Part shown: positions 27,622 to 36,713 of the stretch, one piece after another
How the letters are laid out: each line of letters starts with the position of its first letter
Position numbering within the stretch: position 1 is the stretch's first letter
NCBI RefSeq assembly: GCF_004346925.1
Contig: NZ_CP031167.1
Location: forward strand, 186,001 to 250,000
DNA length: 64,000 nucleotides
Reading direction: 5' to 3'
DNA from: Stenotrophomonas sp. ASS1
GTDB taxonomy: Bacteria; Pseudomonadota; Gammaproteobacteria; Xanthomonadales; Xanthomonadaceae
Program-made: the position numbers and the translations under genes
The notes under the pieces: generated by a model
What the model was told of the DNA's origin: nothing
The model's database searches: none
The model's input: the letters and a program-made list of their open reading frames with translations, nothing else

Positions 27622-28293
27622 ATGCACAAGCCTTCGTTCCCCGTCGCCCCCGGCGAAACCGCCTGCCTCGAACTGGACGGCCCGGCCGGCCCGCTGGAAG
27701 TGGTCGTCGACCTGCCCAAGGCCGATGTGCCGGCGCAGCCGATCGTGGCCATCATCTGCCATCCGCTGTCCACCGAAGGCGGCACCCTGCACAACAAGGT
27801 GGTCACCATGACCGCCACCACCCTGCGCGAGCTGGGCATCGCCACGGTGCGCTTCAACTTCCGCAGCGTCGGCGCGTCGGCCGGTGAGTTCGACCATGGC
27901 GTGGGCGAGCAGGACGACCTGAAAGCCGTCGCCGCCTGGGTGCGCAGCCAGCGCCCGGATGACCGCCTGTGGCTGGCCGGTTTCAGCTTCGGCTCGTTCG
28001 TTTCTTTGAAGGCCGCTGCCGCGCTGCAGCCGGAAGCGCTGATCTCGATCGCGCCGCCGGCCGGTCGCTGGGATTTCGATGGCATCGCGCCGCCGGCGCG
28101 CTGGCTGGTGATCCAGGGCGAGCAGGATGAGATCGTCGACCCGCAGGCCGTCTACCAGTGGCTGGACACGCTGGACGTCCCGCATGAGCTGGTGCGCATG
28201 CCCGAGACCAGCCACTTCTTCCACCGCAAGCTGATCGATCTGCGTGGCGCGCTGACCCACGGCGTGAAGCACTGGCTGGGCGCGGCGGCATGA
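27622..28293 (+). CDS. Alpha/beta hydrolase
   Basis: 223-residue alpha/beta hydrolase. The nucleophile elbow is GFSFGS (near residue 118). IICHPLSTEGGTLHNKVV carries the oxyanion-side HP motif, the acid residue is probably in QGEQDEIVDP, and the catalytic histidine in MPETSHFFH. This group is often annotated as a CocE/NonD-like or dienelactone-hydrolase-related protein of unknown substrate. Its stop overlaps the zapE start (ATGA), so it is translationally coupled to zapE. The ATG at 27622 was chosen because the longer frame overlaps the divergent EamA start. Confidence 0.8.
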   Translation: MHKPSFPVAPGETACLELDGPAGPLEVVVDLPKADVPAQPIVAIICHPLSTEGGTLHNKVVTMTATTLRELGIATVRFNFRSVGASAGEFDHGVGEQDDLKAVAAWVRSQRPDDRLWLAGFSFGSFVSLKAAAALQPEALISIAPPAGRWDFDGIAPPARWLVIQGEQDEIVDPQAVYQWLDTLDVPHELVRMPETSHFFHRKLIDLRGALTHGVKHWLGAAA

Positions 28294-29390
28294 GTGCAAC
28301 CGAGCTGACCCCGTCGCAGCGGTACGCGGAAGGGGTTGCCCGTGGCGACTGGCAGAACGACCCGGCCCAGCACGCAGCGCTGGCCGAACTGGACCGCATC
28401 CACCTGGGCCTGGTCGACAGCGCCGAAGACGGCTGGCTGGACCGCCTGTCCTCGTTCTGGAAGAAGCCCGAGCCGGTGAAGGGTCTGTACTTCTGGGGCG
28501 GCGTCGGCCGTGGCAAGACCTTCCTGGTCGACCTGTTCTACGACGGCCTGCCGATCAAACAGAAGTACCGCACGCATTTCCACCGCTTCATGCGCAGCGT
28601 CCACGAGCGCCTGCGCGAGCACCAGGGGCAGAGCGACCCGCTGGCGAAGATCGCCCAGGAATGGCGCAGCAACCTGCGCGTGCTGGTGCTGGACGAATTC
28701 TTCGTCACCGACATCGGCGACGCGATGTTGCTGGCACGGCTGCTGGAGCGCCTGTTCGCCGAGGGCGTGACCCTGGTGACCACCTCCAACACGGCGGTGG
28801 AGAACCTGTACCTCAACGGCCTGCAGCGTGAGAGCTTCATGCCGGCCATCGGCCTGCTGCAGCGCTTCTGCGTCGAGCTGTACGCCGAGGGTACCGAGGA
28901 CTACCGCATGCGCGCGCTGACCCGCTCGCCGGTGTACCGCGCACCGCTGGCCGCCGACAGTGATGAGTGGCTGGCCACGCGCTGGAACGAACTGAGCGGC
29001 GGCCAGCCGGCCAAGCCCGGCAACATCGAGATCGAGGGCCGCAAGATTGCGGTGCGTGGGCGCGGCAAGAGCATTGCCTGGTTCGATTTCGCCGCGTTGT
29101 GCGAAGGCCCGCGTGGCCCGTCGGATTACATCGAGATCGCGCACGAGTTCAATACCGTGCTGCTGGGTGGCATCCCCGCCTTCGATCGCCTGAACGAAGA
29201 TGCCGCGCGCCGCTTCGTCAATCTGATCGACGAGCTGTACGACCGCCACGTCAACCTGGTCTGCACCGCCAGCACCTCGCCGATCGAGCTGTACACCGGC
29301 CAGCGCCTGCAGGGCGCGTTCGAGCGCACCGCCTCGCGCCTGATCGAGATGCAGAGCGCCGAGTACCTGGGTACCCCGCACCGGGCGTGA
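28290..29390 (+). CDS. zapE: Cell division protein ZapE, AFG1-like ATPase
   Basis: 366-residue P-loop ATPase. Walker A is GGVGRGKT (70-77), Walker B is RVLVLDEFFVTD, and the sensor-like stretch VTTSNTAVENLYLNGLQR follows. ZapE associates with the Z-ring during constriction in E. coli and belongs to the AFG1 family. Length and motif order are normal. It overlaps the upstream hydrolase by four bases. Confidence 0.92.
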   Translation: MSATELTPSQRYAEGVARGDWQNDPAQHAALAELDRIHLGLVDSAEDGWLDRLSSFWKKPEPVKGLYFWGGVGRGKTFLVDLFYDGLPIKQKYRTHFHRFMRSVHERLREHQGQSDPLAKIAQEWRSNLRVLVLDEFFVTDIGDAMLLARLLERLFAEGVTLVTTSNTAVENLYLNGLQRESFMPAIGLLQRFCVELYAEGTEDYRMRALTRSPVYRAPLAADSDEWLATRWNELSGGQPAKPGNIEIEGRKIAVRGRGKSIAWFDFAALCEGPRGPSDYIEIAHEFNTVLLGGIPAFDRLNEDAARRFVNLIDELYDRHVNLVCTASTSPIELYTGQRLQGAFERTASRLIEMQSAEYLGTPHRA

Positions 29391-29430
29391 GGGCGCCACC
29401 CAGGTAAATGCGTTGCCGGCCAGGGTTCCG

Positions 29431-29453
29431 GTAGTGCCGGCCGCTGGCCGGCA
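29431..29453 (+). repeat. Single SMAG/REP element
   Basis: GTAGTGCCGGCCGCTGGCCG followed by GCA, between the convergent zapE and DUF2884 genes. Confidence 0.85.
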
Positions 29454-29465
29454 TCCGCCGCGCGG

Positions 29466-30302
29466 TTACCGGGTCGGCGCCACGGCGTTCCCACGCGGCC
29501 GCTCATCCGGCCCGGCCGACACATGCAGGCCCGAGCCATCGCCGTGCTCTACCCGTACGCTCTCGCCGCGCTCCAGCAGCCGCAGTGGCTGGCCCTGGTA
29601 GCGCACCTCCAGCGCGTCGTGGGCCGCTGCCAGCGACTGCACCAGCGGGCACAGCGACTGTGCTTGGGCCTCGATGCGTTCGGCGCGGCCTTCCAGCTGC
29701 TGTTCCATCTGCGCGTCCAGGCGGTCGGCGCGTTCTTCCATCGCATCGCTGCGGCCGGTGAACACCTGCCACAGCACGCTGCGGGCGATGGACGCGGACA
29801 GCGACTCGGCCATGTCCTGCACCTTGGCCTCGAAGCCCGGCCCGAACACCGCCTGTTCCCAGTAGCCCTTGCCCAGCGTGCCGCCGATCCAGTCATCGGC
29901 CTGCCGGCGCAGGCGCCGGACCTTGCGGCTGTTGGCGGTGCCGGTGAGGCTCTCATAGACCCCGTCGAGCACGTCGAAGCTCAACCCGCTCACTTCATGG
30001 GCCAGCGCGGTGGCCGCCGGCATCAGCTGCCGCGCCCCGGCCTCCATCTGCCGCAGGCGGGCGGCGTCGGCCTCGCTGACCGGCACGACCGTGTCGTCCA
30101 GGCTCAGCACGCCATCGTGGAACACCACCTCGTGCGGTGCCTGCGGGCCATGCCGCAGCCAGATGCCACCGCTGTCCACCAGCACGTCATAGTCGGTGTG
30201 GATACCGCACTGGTCCGCGCGCAGCTTCGGGGTGTCAGCGGCAATTGCAGGTACGGTGACCACAGCAGCCAGCAGGGCCAAGGCGGGTGCTGACAGGCGC
30301 AT
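29466..30302 (-). CDS. DUF2884 family (YggN-like) secreted protein
   Basis: 278-residue protein with a signal peptide (RLSAPALALLAAVVTVPAIA). The N-terminal half contains the family's DYDVLVDSGGIWLRHG and HDGVLSLDD; the C-terminal half is helical with a run of charged residues (EERADRLDAQMEQQLEGRAE) that could form a coiled coil. Function is unknown; related YggN proteins are periplasmic. The ATG at 30302 is preferred because AAGGATT lies just upstream; an ATG seven codons earlier would place charged residues ahead of the signal. Confidence 0.75.
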   Translation of the reverse strand: MRLSAPALALLAAVVTVPAIAADTPKLRADQCGIHTDYDVLVDSGGIWLRHGPQAPHEVVFHDGVLSLDDTVVPVSEADAARLRQMEAGARQLMPAATALAHEVSGLSFDVLDGVYESLTGTANSRKVRRLRRQADDWIGGTLGKGYWEQAVFGPGFEAKVQDMAESLSASIARSVLWQVFTGRSDAMEERADRLDAQMEQQLEGRAERIEAQAQSLCPLVQSLAAAHDALEVRYQGQPLRLLERGESVRVEHGDGSGLHVSAGPDERPRGNAVAPTR

Positions 30303-30854
30303 GGTGGAATCCTTTCCGGTCATTGCAGGACCTCAGCATCCCGCGTTCGGCAGGCGCCGTCACCCGCCGAAAGTCACTGCGCGATGGCGATTCGTCCGGC
30401 CATACCGGCTTTCCCACCGGCTGCCCACCAGCTATCCACAGGGTTGTCCCTAGCCAGTTTCATCACTGTCATGTGAAGCTGTCATTGTTCCGTTTTCGCG
30501 GTGCGTTGTACCACCGCGATGACGCCTTTCGGGCTTGACTGCGCAGCCTGTTCCGGCAGGTCTGAAGCGTCTGATCCGGGCGCCGATGGCACGATCCTTG
30601 CGGCGCAAGGGATTGCCGAATTTCACTACATTTGGCGTTGACGGACCCCATCACCCCCACTATCTTGTGGCCGTCGGTCGCAGCAACCCCAATTCCAGGG
30701 GTGCCCGGGGTACCCATCCGCGATCGTCAACGGCAGTGGCAGGCGCAGGGTCTCATCCCCTGCGACGCCGTCCTGCCATCCTGGGCTGTCATGTCCCGGG
30801 CTGCGTCACCCGATGCATCGAGCACCCACCAATCACGCCAAGAGGACACACGCC
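30303..30854 (+). promoter_or_regulatory. Long leader/promoter region of nrdA
   Basis: 552 bases without a credible gene. It contains CTATCCACA (30432-30440), one base from the DnaA box TTATCCACA, and the short palindrome CACTATCTTGTG near 30658-30669, which is two bases too short for an NrdR box. AAGAGGA (30840-30846) is the nrdA ribosome binding site. E. coli nrdAB is controlled by DnaA and NrdR, so the first site is of interest. Confidence 0.45.
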
Positions 30855-33257
30855 GTGACCACCGAATCCAGCGCCACCATCGAGAAGGAAAGCGAATTCC
30901 TGTTGACGTCGCCGCCGACGGCCAACGCGATGAGTGTGACCAAGCGCAATGGCACGACCGAACTGGTGGACCTGAACAAGATCGTGCGCGCGGTGCAGCG
31001 TTCCTCCGAAGGCCTGCACGCCGTCGATCCGATGCGCGTGGCCACCCGCACCATTTCCGGCCTGTACAACGGCGCCACCACCCGCGAGCTGGACGAACTG
31101 TCCATCCGCACCGCCGCCCTGCTGATCGGTGAAGAGCCCGAGTACGGCCGCCTCGCTGCGCGCCTGCTGGCCAACTACATCGCCAAGGAAGTCTCGGGCC
31201 AGGAAATCTACGCCTTCTCGCAGTCGGTCAGCCGTGGCCATGAAGTCGGCCTGATCAACGACCGCCTGCTGAACTTCGTGCAGACCAACGCGCGCAAGCT
31301 CAACGATGCCATCGACATCTCGCTGGACCTGAACTTCGATTACTTCGGCCTGCGTACCCTGTACGACCGTTACCTGCTGCGCCACCCGCACACCCGCAAG
31401 GTGATCGAGACCCCGCAGCAGTTCTTCCTGCGCATTGCCAGCGCGCTGAGCGAGGATGTGTCCGAGACCCTGGCGCTGTACAAGCGCATGGGCAACCTGG
31501 ACTACCTGCCGTCCAGCCCGACCCTGTTCAATTCCGGCACCACCCACGAGCAGCTGTCCTCGTGCTTCCTGCTGGATTCGCCGCAGGACTCGCTGGAGTC
31601 GATCTATTCCAAGTACGGCGACATCGCCCAGCTGTCGAAGTTCTCCGGCGGCATCGGCGTCAGCTACACCCGCGTGCGTTCGCGTGGTTCGCTGATCAAG
31701 TCGACCAACGGCCACTCCAACGGCATCGTGCCGTGGCTGAAGACCATGGATTCGTCCGTGGCCGCGGTGAACCAGGGCGGCAAGCGCAAGGGCGCAGCCT
31801 GTGTGTACCTGGAAACCTGGCACGCCGACATCGAGGACTTCCTCGAACTGCGCGACAACACCGGTGACGAAGCCCGCCGTGCGCACAACCTGAACCTGGC
31901 CAACTGGGTGCCGGACCTGTTCATGAAGCGCGTCGAAGCCGACCAGGAATGGTCGCTGTTCGATCCGCGCGTCGTGCCGGAGTTCACCGACCTGTTCGGC
32001 GAAGCCTTCGAGCAGGCCTACCTGCAGGCCGAAGCCCAGGGCAAGGCCAACCGCACCATCTCCGCGCGCAAGCTGTATGCCCGCATGATGCGTACGCTGG
32101 CCGAGACCGGCAACGGCTGGATGACCTTCAAGGACAAGTGCAACCGCGCCAGTAACCAGACCCTGCGCGCCGGCAACGTGATCCACCTGTCGAACCTGTG
32201 CACCGAGATCCTGGAAGTCACCTCCAACGATGAAACCGCGGTGTGCAACCTGGGTTCGATCAACCTGGGCAACCACTTCGACGAGCACAACGAGTTCGAC
32301 TTCGAGAAGCTGGCCGAGACCGTGCGCCTGGCCGTGCGCCAGCTCGACCGCGTCATCGACCTGAACTTCTACCCGATCGAAACCGCCCGCCGCGCCAACC
32401 TGCGCTGGCGTCCGGTCGGCCTGGGCTGCATGGGCCTGCAGGACGTGTTCTTCCGCAAGCGCCTGCCGTTCGACAGCGCCGAAGCCCGCGCTCTGTCGAA
32501 GAAGATCGCCGAAGCAATCTACTTCCACGCGCTGGAAACCTCTTGCGAGCTGGCCCAGGAACGCGGCAAGCACCCGTCGTTCAACGACACCCGCGCCGCC
32601 GGTGGCGAACTGCAGTTCGACGCCTGGAACGTGGTGCCGGAAGACACCGCGCGCTGGGATGCCCTGCGTGCCCGCATCAAGGAGCATGGCCTGCGCAACT
32701 CGCTGATGATCGCGATTGCACCGACCGCCACCATCGCCTCGATCGCCGGCTGCTACGAGTGCGTCGAGCCGCAGGTGTCCAACCTGTTCAAGCGCGAGAC
32801 CCTGTCCGGTGACTTCCTGCAGGTCAACCGCTACCTGGTGAACGAGCTGAAGAAGCTGGGCCTGTGGACTGCCGACATGCGCGACGCCATCAAGCTGGCC
32901 GAAGGCTCCATCGCCGGCGTGGCACAGATTCCGGAAACGCTGCGCGAGGTCTACCGCACCGCGTGGGAACTGCCGATGCGTTCGCTGATCGACATGGCCG
33001 CCGAGCGTGGTGCCTTCATCGACCAGTCGGCCTCGCTCAACCTGTTCATGGAAAGCCCGAACATCGGCGCGATGTCCTCCATGTACATGTACGCCTGGAA
33101 GCAGGGCATCAAGACCACCTACTACCTGCGTTCGCGCCCGGCCACCAAGATCGCCAAGACCACGGTGAGCAGCGCAGCCCCGGCCAAGGTGTTCAGCCCG
33201 GACGAAGCCATCGCCTGCTCGCTGGAAAACCCGGAAGCCTGCGAGGCCTGCCAGTAA
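30855..33257 (+). CDS. nrdA: Ribonucleoside-diphosphate reductase class Ia, alpha subunit
   Basis: 800-residue catalytic subunit that reduces ribonucleoside diphosphates to deoxy forms. An ATP-cone lies near residues 30-115 (SVTKRNGTTELVDLNKIVRA). The active-site cysteines are in QLSSCFLLD, HLSNLCTEI and ETAVCNLGSINL, and the redox-active C-terminal pair is in EACEACQ. The GTG at 30855 follows AAGAGGA; upstream ATG codons lack such a site. nrdB follows after 118 bases that hold two REP elements. The enzyme needs oxygen but not cobalamin. Confidence 0.96.
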   Translation: MTTESSATIEKESEFLLTSPPTANAMSVTKRNGTTELVDLNKIVRAVQRSSEGLHAVDPMRVATRTISGLYNGATTRELDELSIRTAALLIGEEPEYGRLAARLLANYIAKEVSGQEIYAFSQSVSRGHEVGLINDRLLNFVQTNARKLNDAIDISLDLNFDYFGLRTLYDRYLLRHPHTRKVIETPQQFFLRIASALSEDVSETLALYKRMGNLDYLPSSPTLFNSGTTHEQLSSCFLLDSPQDSLESIYSKYGDIAQLSKFSGGIGVSYTRVRSRGSLIKSTNGHSNGIVPWLKTMDSSVAAVNQGGKRKGAACVYLETWHADIEDFLELRDNTGDEARRAHNLNLANWVPDLFMKRVEADQEWSLFDPRVVPEFTDLFGEAFEQAYLQAEAQGKANRTISARKLYARMMRTLAETGNGWMTFKDKCNRASNQTLRAGNVIHLSNLCTEILEVTSNDETAVCNLGSINLGNHFDEHNEFDFEKLAETVRLAVRQLDRVIDLNFYPIETARRANLRWRPVGLGCMGLQDVFFRKRLPFDSAEARALSKKIAEAIYFHALETSCELAQERGKHPSFNDTRAAGGELQFDAWNVVPEDTARWDALRARIKEHGLRNSLMIAIAPTATIASIAGCYECVEPQVSNLFKRETLSGDFLQVNRYLVNELKKLGLWTADMRDAIKLAEGSIAGVAQIPETLREVYRTAWELPMRSLIDMAAERGAFIDQSASLNLFMESPNIGAMSSMYMYAWKQGIKTTYYLRSRPATKIAKTTVSSAAPAKVFSPDEAIACSLENPEACEACQ

Positions 33258-33275
33258 GAGCGGCACCGCCGCGCG

Positions 33276-33348
33276 GTAGTGCCGGCCGCTGGCCGGCAAC
33301 CCCGGCCAACGATCATCACCCACGGTAGCGCCGGGCCATGCCCGGCGG
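33276..33348 (+). repeat. Two directly oriented SMAG/REP elements between nrdA and nrdB
   Basis: GTAGTGCCGGCCGCTGGCCG at 33276 and GTAGCGCCGGGCCATGCCCG at 33325, the two commonest subtypes, stand in the same direction inside the operon. They may change the stability of the nrdA and nrdB parts of the message. Confidence 0.85.
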
Positions 33349-33375
33349 CTCACCCAGGAATTCAAGGAAACACCC

Positions 33376-34395
33376 ATGGCCGACAAGCCCAAGCAGATGC
33401 TGCTCGATCCCGGTTTTGAACTGACCCTGCGCCCGATGCGCTACCCGCAGTTCTATGACATGTACCGGAACGCGATCAAGAACACCTGGACGGTGGAAGA
33501 GATCAACTTCCAGATCGACATCACCGATCTGCACAGCAAGATGTCGCCGGGCGAGCGTCACCTGATCCACCGCCTGGTCGCGTTCTTCGCCACCGGCGAC
33601 TCGATCGTGTCCAACAACCTGGTGCTGAACCTGTACCAGCACTTGAACGCGCCCGAAGCGCGCATGTACCTGTCGCGCCAGCTGTATGAAGAAGCGCTGC
33701 ACGTGCAGTTCTACCTGACCCTGCTCGACAACTACCTGCCGGATCCGGAAGAGCGCGTCAAAGCCTTCGCCGCGGTGGAGAACATCGACTCGATCAAGAA
33801 GAAGGCCGATTTCTGCTTCAAGTGGATCGACTCGATCCAGGACCTGAAGCGCATCGAGACCCGTGCCGAGCGCCGCCAGTTCCTGCTCAACCAGATCTGC
33901 TTCGCCGCCTGCATCGAAGGCCTGTTCTTCTTCGCGGCCTTTGCCTACGTGTACTACTTCCGTTCGCGCGGCCTGCTGCCGGGCCTGGCCTCGGGCACCA
34001 ACTGGGTGTTCCGCGACGAGAGCGCGCACATGGAGTTCGCGTTCGAGTCGGTGCGCGTGGTGCGTGAGGAAGAACCGGACCTGTTCGACGAAGAGATGAA
34101 GCAGCAGGTCTACGACATGCTGGCCGAAGCCATCGAATGCGAGGTGCAGTTCGCCGAGGACGTGCTGTCCGGCGGCGTGGCCGGCATCTCGACCCGCGAC
34201 ATGCGCCAGTACCTGCAGCACTGTGCCGACCAGCACTTCGCCAAGCTGGGCATGGAAAAGAAGTACAACGTGCGCAACCCGCTGCCGTTCATGGAACTGC
34301 AGGACGTGCAGGAGCTGACCAACTTCTTCGAACGCCGCGTCTCGGCCTACCAGGTCGGCGTGCAGGGCGAAGTCGCCTTCGACATGAACTTCTGA
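33376..34395 (+). CDS. nrdB: Ribonucleoside-diphosphate reductase class Ia, beta subunit
   Basis: 339-residue radical-generating subunit. The metal ligands are recognisable in ATGDSIV, EEALHVQFY, ACIEGLFFF and DESAHMEF. The tyrosine four residues after the first histidine (HVQFY) is in place for a stable tyrosyl radical, so this is an ordinary class Ia protein. CAAGGAAAC upstream of the ATG serves as the ribosome binding site. A strong terminator follows. Confidence 0.95.
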   Translation: MADKPKQMLLDPGFELTLRPMRYPQFYDMYRNAIKNTWTVEEINFQIDITDLHSKMSPGERHLIHRLVAFFATGDSIVSNNLVLNLYQHLNAPEARMYLSRQLYEEALHVQFYLTLLDNYLPDPEERVKAFAAVENIDSIKKKADFCFKWIDSIQDLKRIETRAERRQFLLNQICFAACIEGLFFFAAFAYVYYFRSRGLLPGLASGTNWVFRDESAHMEFAFESVRVVREEEPDLFDEEMKQQVYDMLAEAIECEVQFAEDVLSGGVAGISTRDMRQYLQHCADQHFAKLGMEKKYNVRNPLPFMELQDVQELTNFFERRVSAYQVGVQGEVAFDMNF

Positions 34396-34422
34396 TCGAA
34401 CCGGTCAGATCTGTCGCAACGA

Positions 34423-34453
34423 GAAACCCCGGCCAGCGCCGGGGTTTCTTGTT
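34423..34453 (+). terminator. Rho-independent terminator after nrdB
   Basis: GAAACCCCGGC and GCCGGGGTTTC form a perfect stem around a short loop, followed by TTGTT. Confidence 0.9.
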
Positions 34454-34454
34454 G

Positions 34455-34479
34455 GTAGCGCCGGGCCATGTCCGGCGGA
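34455..34479 (+). repeat. Single SMAG/REP element
   Basis: GTAGCGCCGGGCCATGTCCG followed by GCGGA, right after the nrdB terminator. Confidence 0.85.
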
Positions 34480-34521
34480 GCCTGCCTGGTGCTACCGGCC
34501 GTCATGCTGCACGCGGGCCTG

Positions 34522-34583
34522 TGTAGAGTCGAGCTTGCTCGACTGCCGTTCGCGCAAAGCAGTCGAGCAAGCTCGACTCTACA
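34522..34583. repeat. Perfect inverted pair of GTCGAGC-type SMAG elements
   Basis: A 24-base arm, TGTAGAGTCGAGCTTGCTCG plus ACTG, is repeated as its exact reverse complement after a 14-base spacer. It ends one base before the stop codon of the LysE gene and may terminate both directions. Confidence 0.9.
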
Positions 34584-34584
34584 A

Positions 34585-35220
34585 TCAGCGTCGCCCTTCC
34601 ACCGCCATGCGTACCGCCAGCCCGGCCAGCACCGTGCCCATCAGCCAGCGCTGTACCACCTGCCAGGTCGGGCGCGCGGCCAGGAAACCGGCGATGCTGC
34701 CAGCGGTCAGCGCAATCATGCCGTTCACGGTCACACTCACCGCGATCTGGGTGGAGCCCAGCACGATCGACTGCATCAGCACACTGCCCTCGCCGTCCGG
34801 ATGCAGGAACTGCGGCAGCAGCGACAGGTACATCACCGCCACTTTCGGGTTCAGCAGGTTGGTCAGGAAGCCCATCGTGAACAGTTTGCGCGGGCTGTCC
34901 TGCGGCAGTTCGCGCACCGCGAACGGCGAACGGCCACCCGGCTTGAGCGCCTGCCAGGCCAGGTACAGCAGGTACAGCGCGCCGCCGATGCGCAGCGCGT
35001 CGTAGGCGAACGGCACGGTCATCAGCAGGGCGGTGATGCCCAGTGCCGCACACAGCATGTAGAACACGAAGCCCAGCGCCACCCCGCCCAGCGAGATCAG
35101 GCCTGCCATCGGCCCCTGGCAGATCGAGCGTGAGATCAGGTAGATCATGTTCGGCCCGGGCGTGAGCACCATGGCCAGTGAAACCAGCGCGAAGGCCAGC
35201 AGGTCAGAAGTGGCGGGCAT
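34585..35220 (-). CDS. LysE/RhtB family amino-acid exporter
   Basis: 211-residue membrane protein with about six hydrophobic segments. The N-terminal MVLTPGPNMIYLISRSI box and the later LLNPKVAVMYLSLLPQF are typical of the LysE/RhtB family, which exports amino acids such as homoserine or threonine. The substrate is unknown. The ATG at 35220 was chosen because it gives the usual short N-terminus; longer frames are unsupported. Confidence 0.87.
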   Translation of the reverse strand: MPATSDLLAFALVSLAMVLTPGPNMIYLISRSICQGPMAGLISLGGVALGFVFYMLCAALGITALLMTVPFAYDALRIGGALYLLYLAWQALKPGGRSPFAVRELPQDSPRKLFTMGFLTNLLNPKVAVMYLSLLPQFLHPDGEGSVLMQSIVLGSTQIAVSVTVNGMIALTAGSIAGFLAARPTWQVVQRWLMGTVLAGLAVRMAVEGRR

Positions 35221-35372
35221 GGGCGGTCCTGGCAGTGGGCGTGGCGCAGTGTAACGCCTGCCGCAAACGCGGCCTGCGCAGGCACCGCTGCCGGGTGACC
35301 GTTGCACGTGCATTCCGATGGCCATCACGCCGGTCGCTTAGAATCCGCAGCACCCCACACCGAAGCCCCCCA

Positions 35373-35774
35373 ATGACCCCCATCCCCGAGACCGTGCCGC
35401 CCACCGAAGTGCGCATGGCCGAAATCGTCTTTCCCAACCACACCAACCACCTTGGCACCCTGTTCGGTGGCCAGGCGCTGGCGTGGATGGACAAGGCCGC
35501 CTTCCTGGCCGCCGCCCGTTACTCGCGCCGCACCGTGGTGACCGCGCGCAGCGACCAGGTCGACTTCAAGCTGCCGATCCGCATCGGCCAGATGGTGGAA
35601 ACCATCGGCCGCATCGTCGAAGTCGGCCGCAGCTCGATGAAGGTGGAGGTGGAACTGGTCGCCGAAGACCTGCACAGCGGCGAGCGCAAGCTGTGCACCC
35701 GCGGCCACTTCGTGATGATCGCGCTGGACGAGGAAGGCCACCCGATCGCGGTACCGCCGCTGCCGGCGGCCTGA
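35373..35774 (+). CDS. Acyl-CoA thioesterase, hotdog fold, YciA-like
   Basis: 133-residue hotdog-fold protein. VFPNHTNHLGTLFGGQALAW, then MDKAAFLAA, is the signature of BFIT/YciA-type acyl-CoA thioesterases, with the conserved asparagine and glycines near the active site. It hydrolyses acyl-CoA to free acid and CoA in the cytosol. It is divergent from the LysE gene and lies 55 bases before the sirtuin gene. Confidence 0.87.
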   Translation: MTPIPETVPPTEVRMAEIVFPNHTNHLGTLFGGQALAWMDKAAFLAAARYSRRTVVTARSDQVDFKLPIRIGQMVETIGRIVEVGRSSMKVEVELVAEDLHSGERKLCTRGHFVMIALDEEGHPIAVPPLPAA

Positions 35775-35796
35775 CCCGGCCAACGGACCGGCGCTT

Positions 35797-35820
35797 GCGG
35801 GGGCGCCACCGCGCCCCCAT
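35797..35820 (+). terminator. GC hairpin after the thioesterase gene
   Basis: GGGGGCG-N6-CGCCCCC, seven pairs, no T-tract. It is a weak terminator at best and lies just before the sirtuin start. Confidence 0.35.
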
Positions 35821-35829
35821 CTGGCAGCC

Positions 35830-36636
35830 ATGACCCTGCCACTGACCGACTTCATCGACCGTGCCCAGCGCCTGTTCGTGCTGACCGGCGCCGGCTGCAG
35901 CACCGCCTCGGGCATTCCCGATTACCGGGATGCCGACGGCCAGTGGAAACGCACGCCGCCGGTGACCTACCAGGCCTTCATGGGCGAGGCGGCCACCCGC
36001 CAGCGCTACTGGGCGCGCAGCCTGCTCGGCTGGCCGCGCTTCGGCCTGGCCCGGCCCAACGGCACCCACCAGGCCCTGGCCGCGCTGGAAAGCCGAGGCA
36101 AGCTGCAGGTGCTGCTGACCCAGAACGTGGACGGCCTGCACCAGCGTGCCGGCAGCCACAACGTGATCGACCTGCATGGCCGCCTGGATCTGGTGCGCTG
36201 CATGGGTTGCGAGCGTCGCAGCGGCCGCGAGGATTTCCAGCAGCGCCTGCTGGACGCCAATCCCGGCTGGGACGCGCTGGAGGCAGGCATCGCGCCCGAT
36301 GGTGATGCCGATCTGGAGACCGATTTCTCCGCGTTCGTGGTGCCCGAGTGCCCGCATTGCGGCAGCGTGTTGAAGCCGGATGTGGTGTTCTTCGGCGAAA
36401 ACGTGCCGCGGGAGCGCGTGCAGGCGGTGCAGGAGCACCTGCAGCAGGCCGACGCCGTGCTGGTGGTGGGTTCATCGCTGATGGTCTATTCCGGCTTCCG
36501 CTTCGTGCAGGCGGCGGCCAGGGCAGGGCTGCCGGTGGCGGCGTTGAACCGTGGCCGCACCCGCGCCGACGACCTGCTGCAGTTCAAGGATGAACGGGAC
36601 TGCGCCGAGGCGCTGGCCGCGTGGGCTTCGTCCTGA
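35830..36636 (+). CDS. NAD-dependent protein deacylase, sirtuin (Sir2 family)
   Basis: 268-residue sirtuin. The NAD site shows LTGAGCSTASGIPDYRD and LLTQNVDGLHQRAG; the catalytic histidine is in VIDLHGRL. The zinc site has two CxxC pairs (RCMGC, ECPHC), and VVGSSLMVYSGFR closes the cofactor site. It resembles the class II (SIRT4-like) bacterial group rather than CobB. It should remove acyl groups from lysines using NAD. A perfect stem, AGCCGAGC-ACAC-GCTCGGCT, follows its stop at 36636-36655. Confidence 0.9.
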   Translation: MTLPLTDFIDRAQRLFVLTGAGCSTASGIPDYRDADGQWKRTPPVTYQAFMGEAATRQRYWARSLLGWPRFGLARPNGTHQALAALESRGKLQVLLTQNVDGLHQRAGSHNVIDLHGRLDLVRCMGCERRSGREDFQQRLLDANPGWDALEAGIAPDGDADLETDFSAFVVPECPHCGSVLKPDVVFFGENVPRERVQAVQEHLQQADAVLVVGSSLMVYSGFRFVQAAARAGLPVAALNRGRTRADDLLQFKDERDCAEALAAWASS

Positions 36637-36713
36637 GCCGAGCACACGCTCGGCTGCACGCCCACCGCGAAACAGCGATCCATCCAGACGGTTGATTCGC
36701 AGGCCGTGCGGCG

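Noticed and set aside
26434..28299. Long minus-strand frame over the nuclease, EamA and hydrolase genes
   Set aside because: It runs through three better supported genes in different frames and has no recognisable domain.
30656..30671. Possible NrdR box before nrdA
   Set aside because: CACTATCTTGTG is two bases shorter than the NrdR consensus and occurs once, whereas real sites are paired.
30789..33392. Long open frame opposite nrdA
   Set aside because: nrdA on the plus strand is certain; the antisense frame is the usual third-position GC effect and has no domain.
33376..34395. NrdB variant without the radical tyrosine
   Set aside because: The tyrosine four residues after the first metal-ligand histidine is present (HVQFY), so it is an ordinary class Ia subunit.
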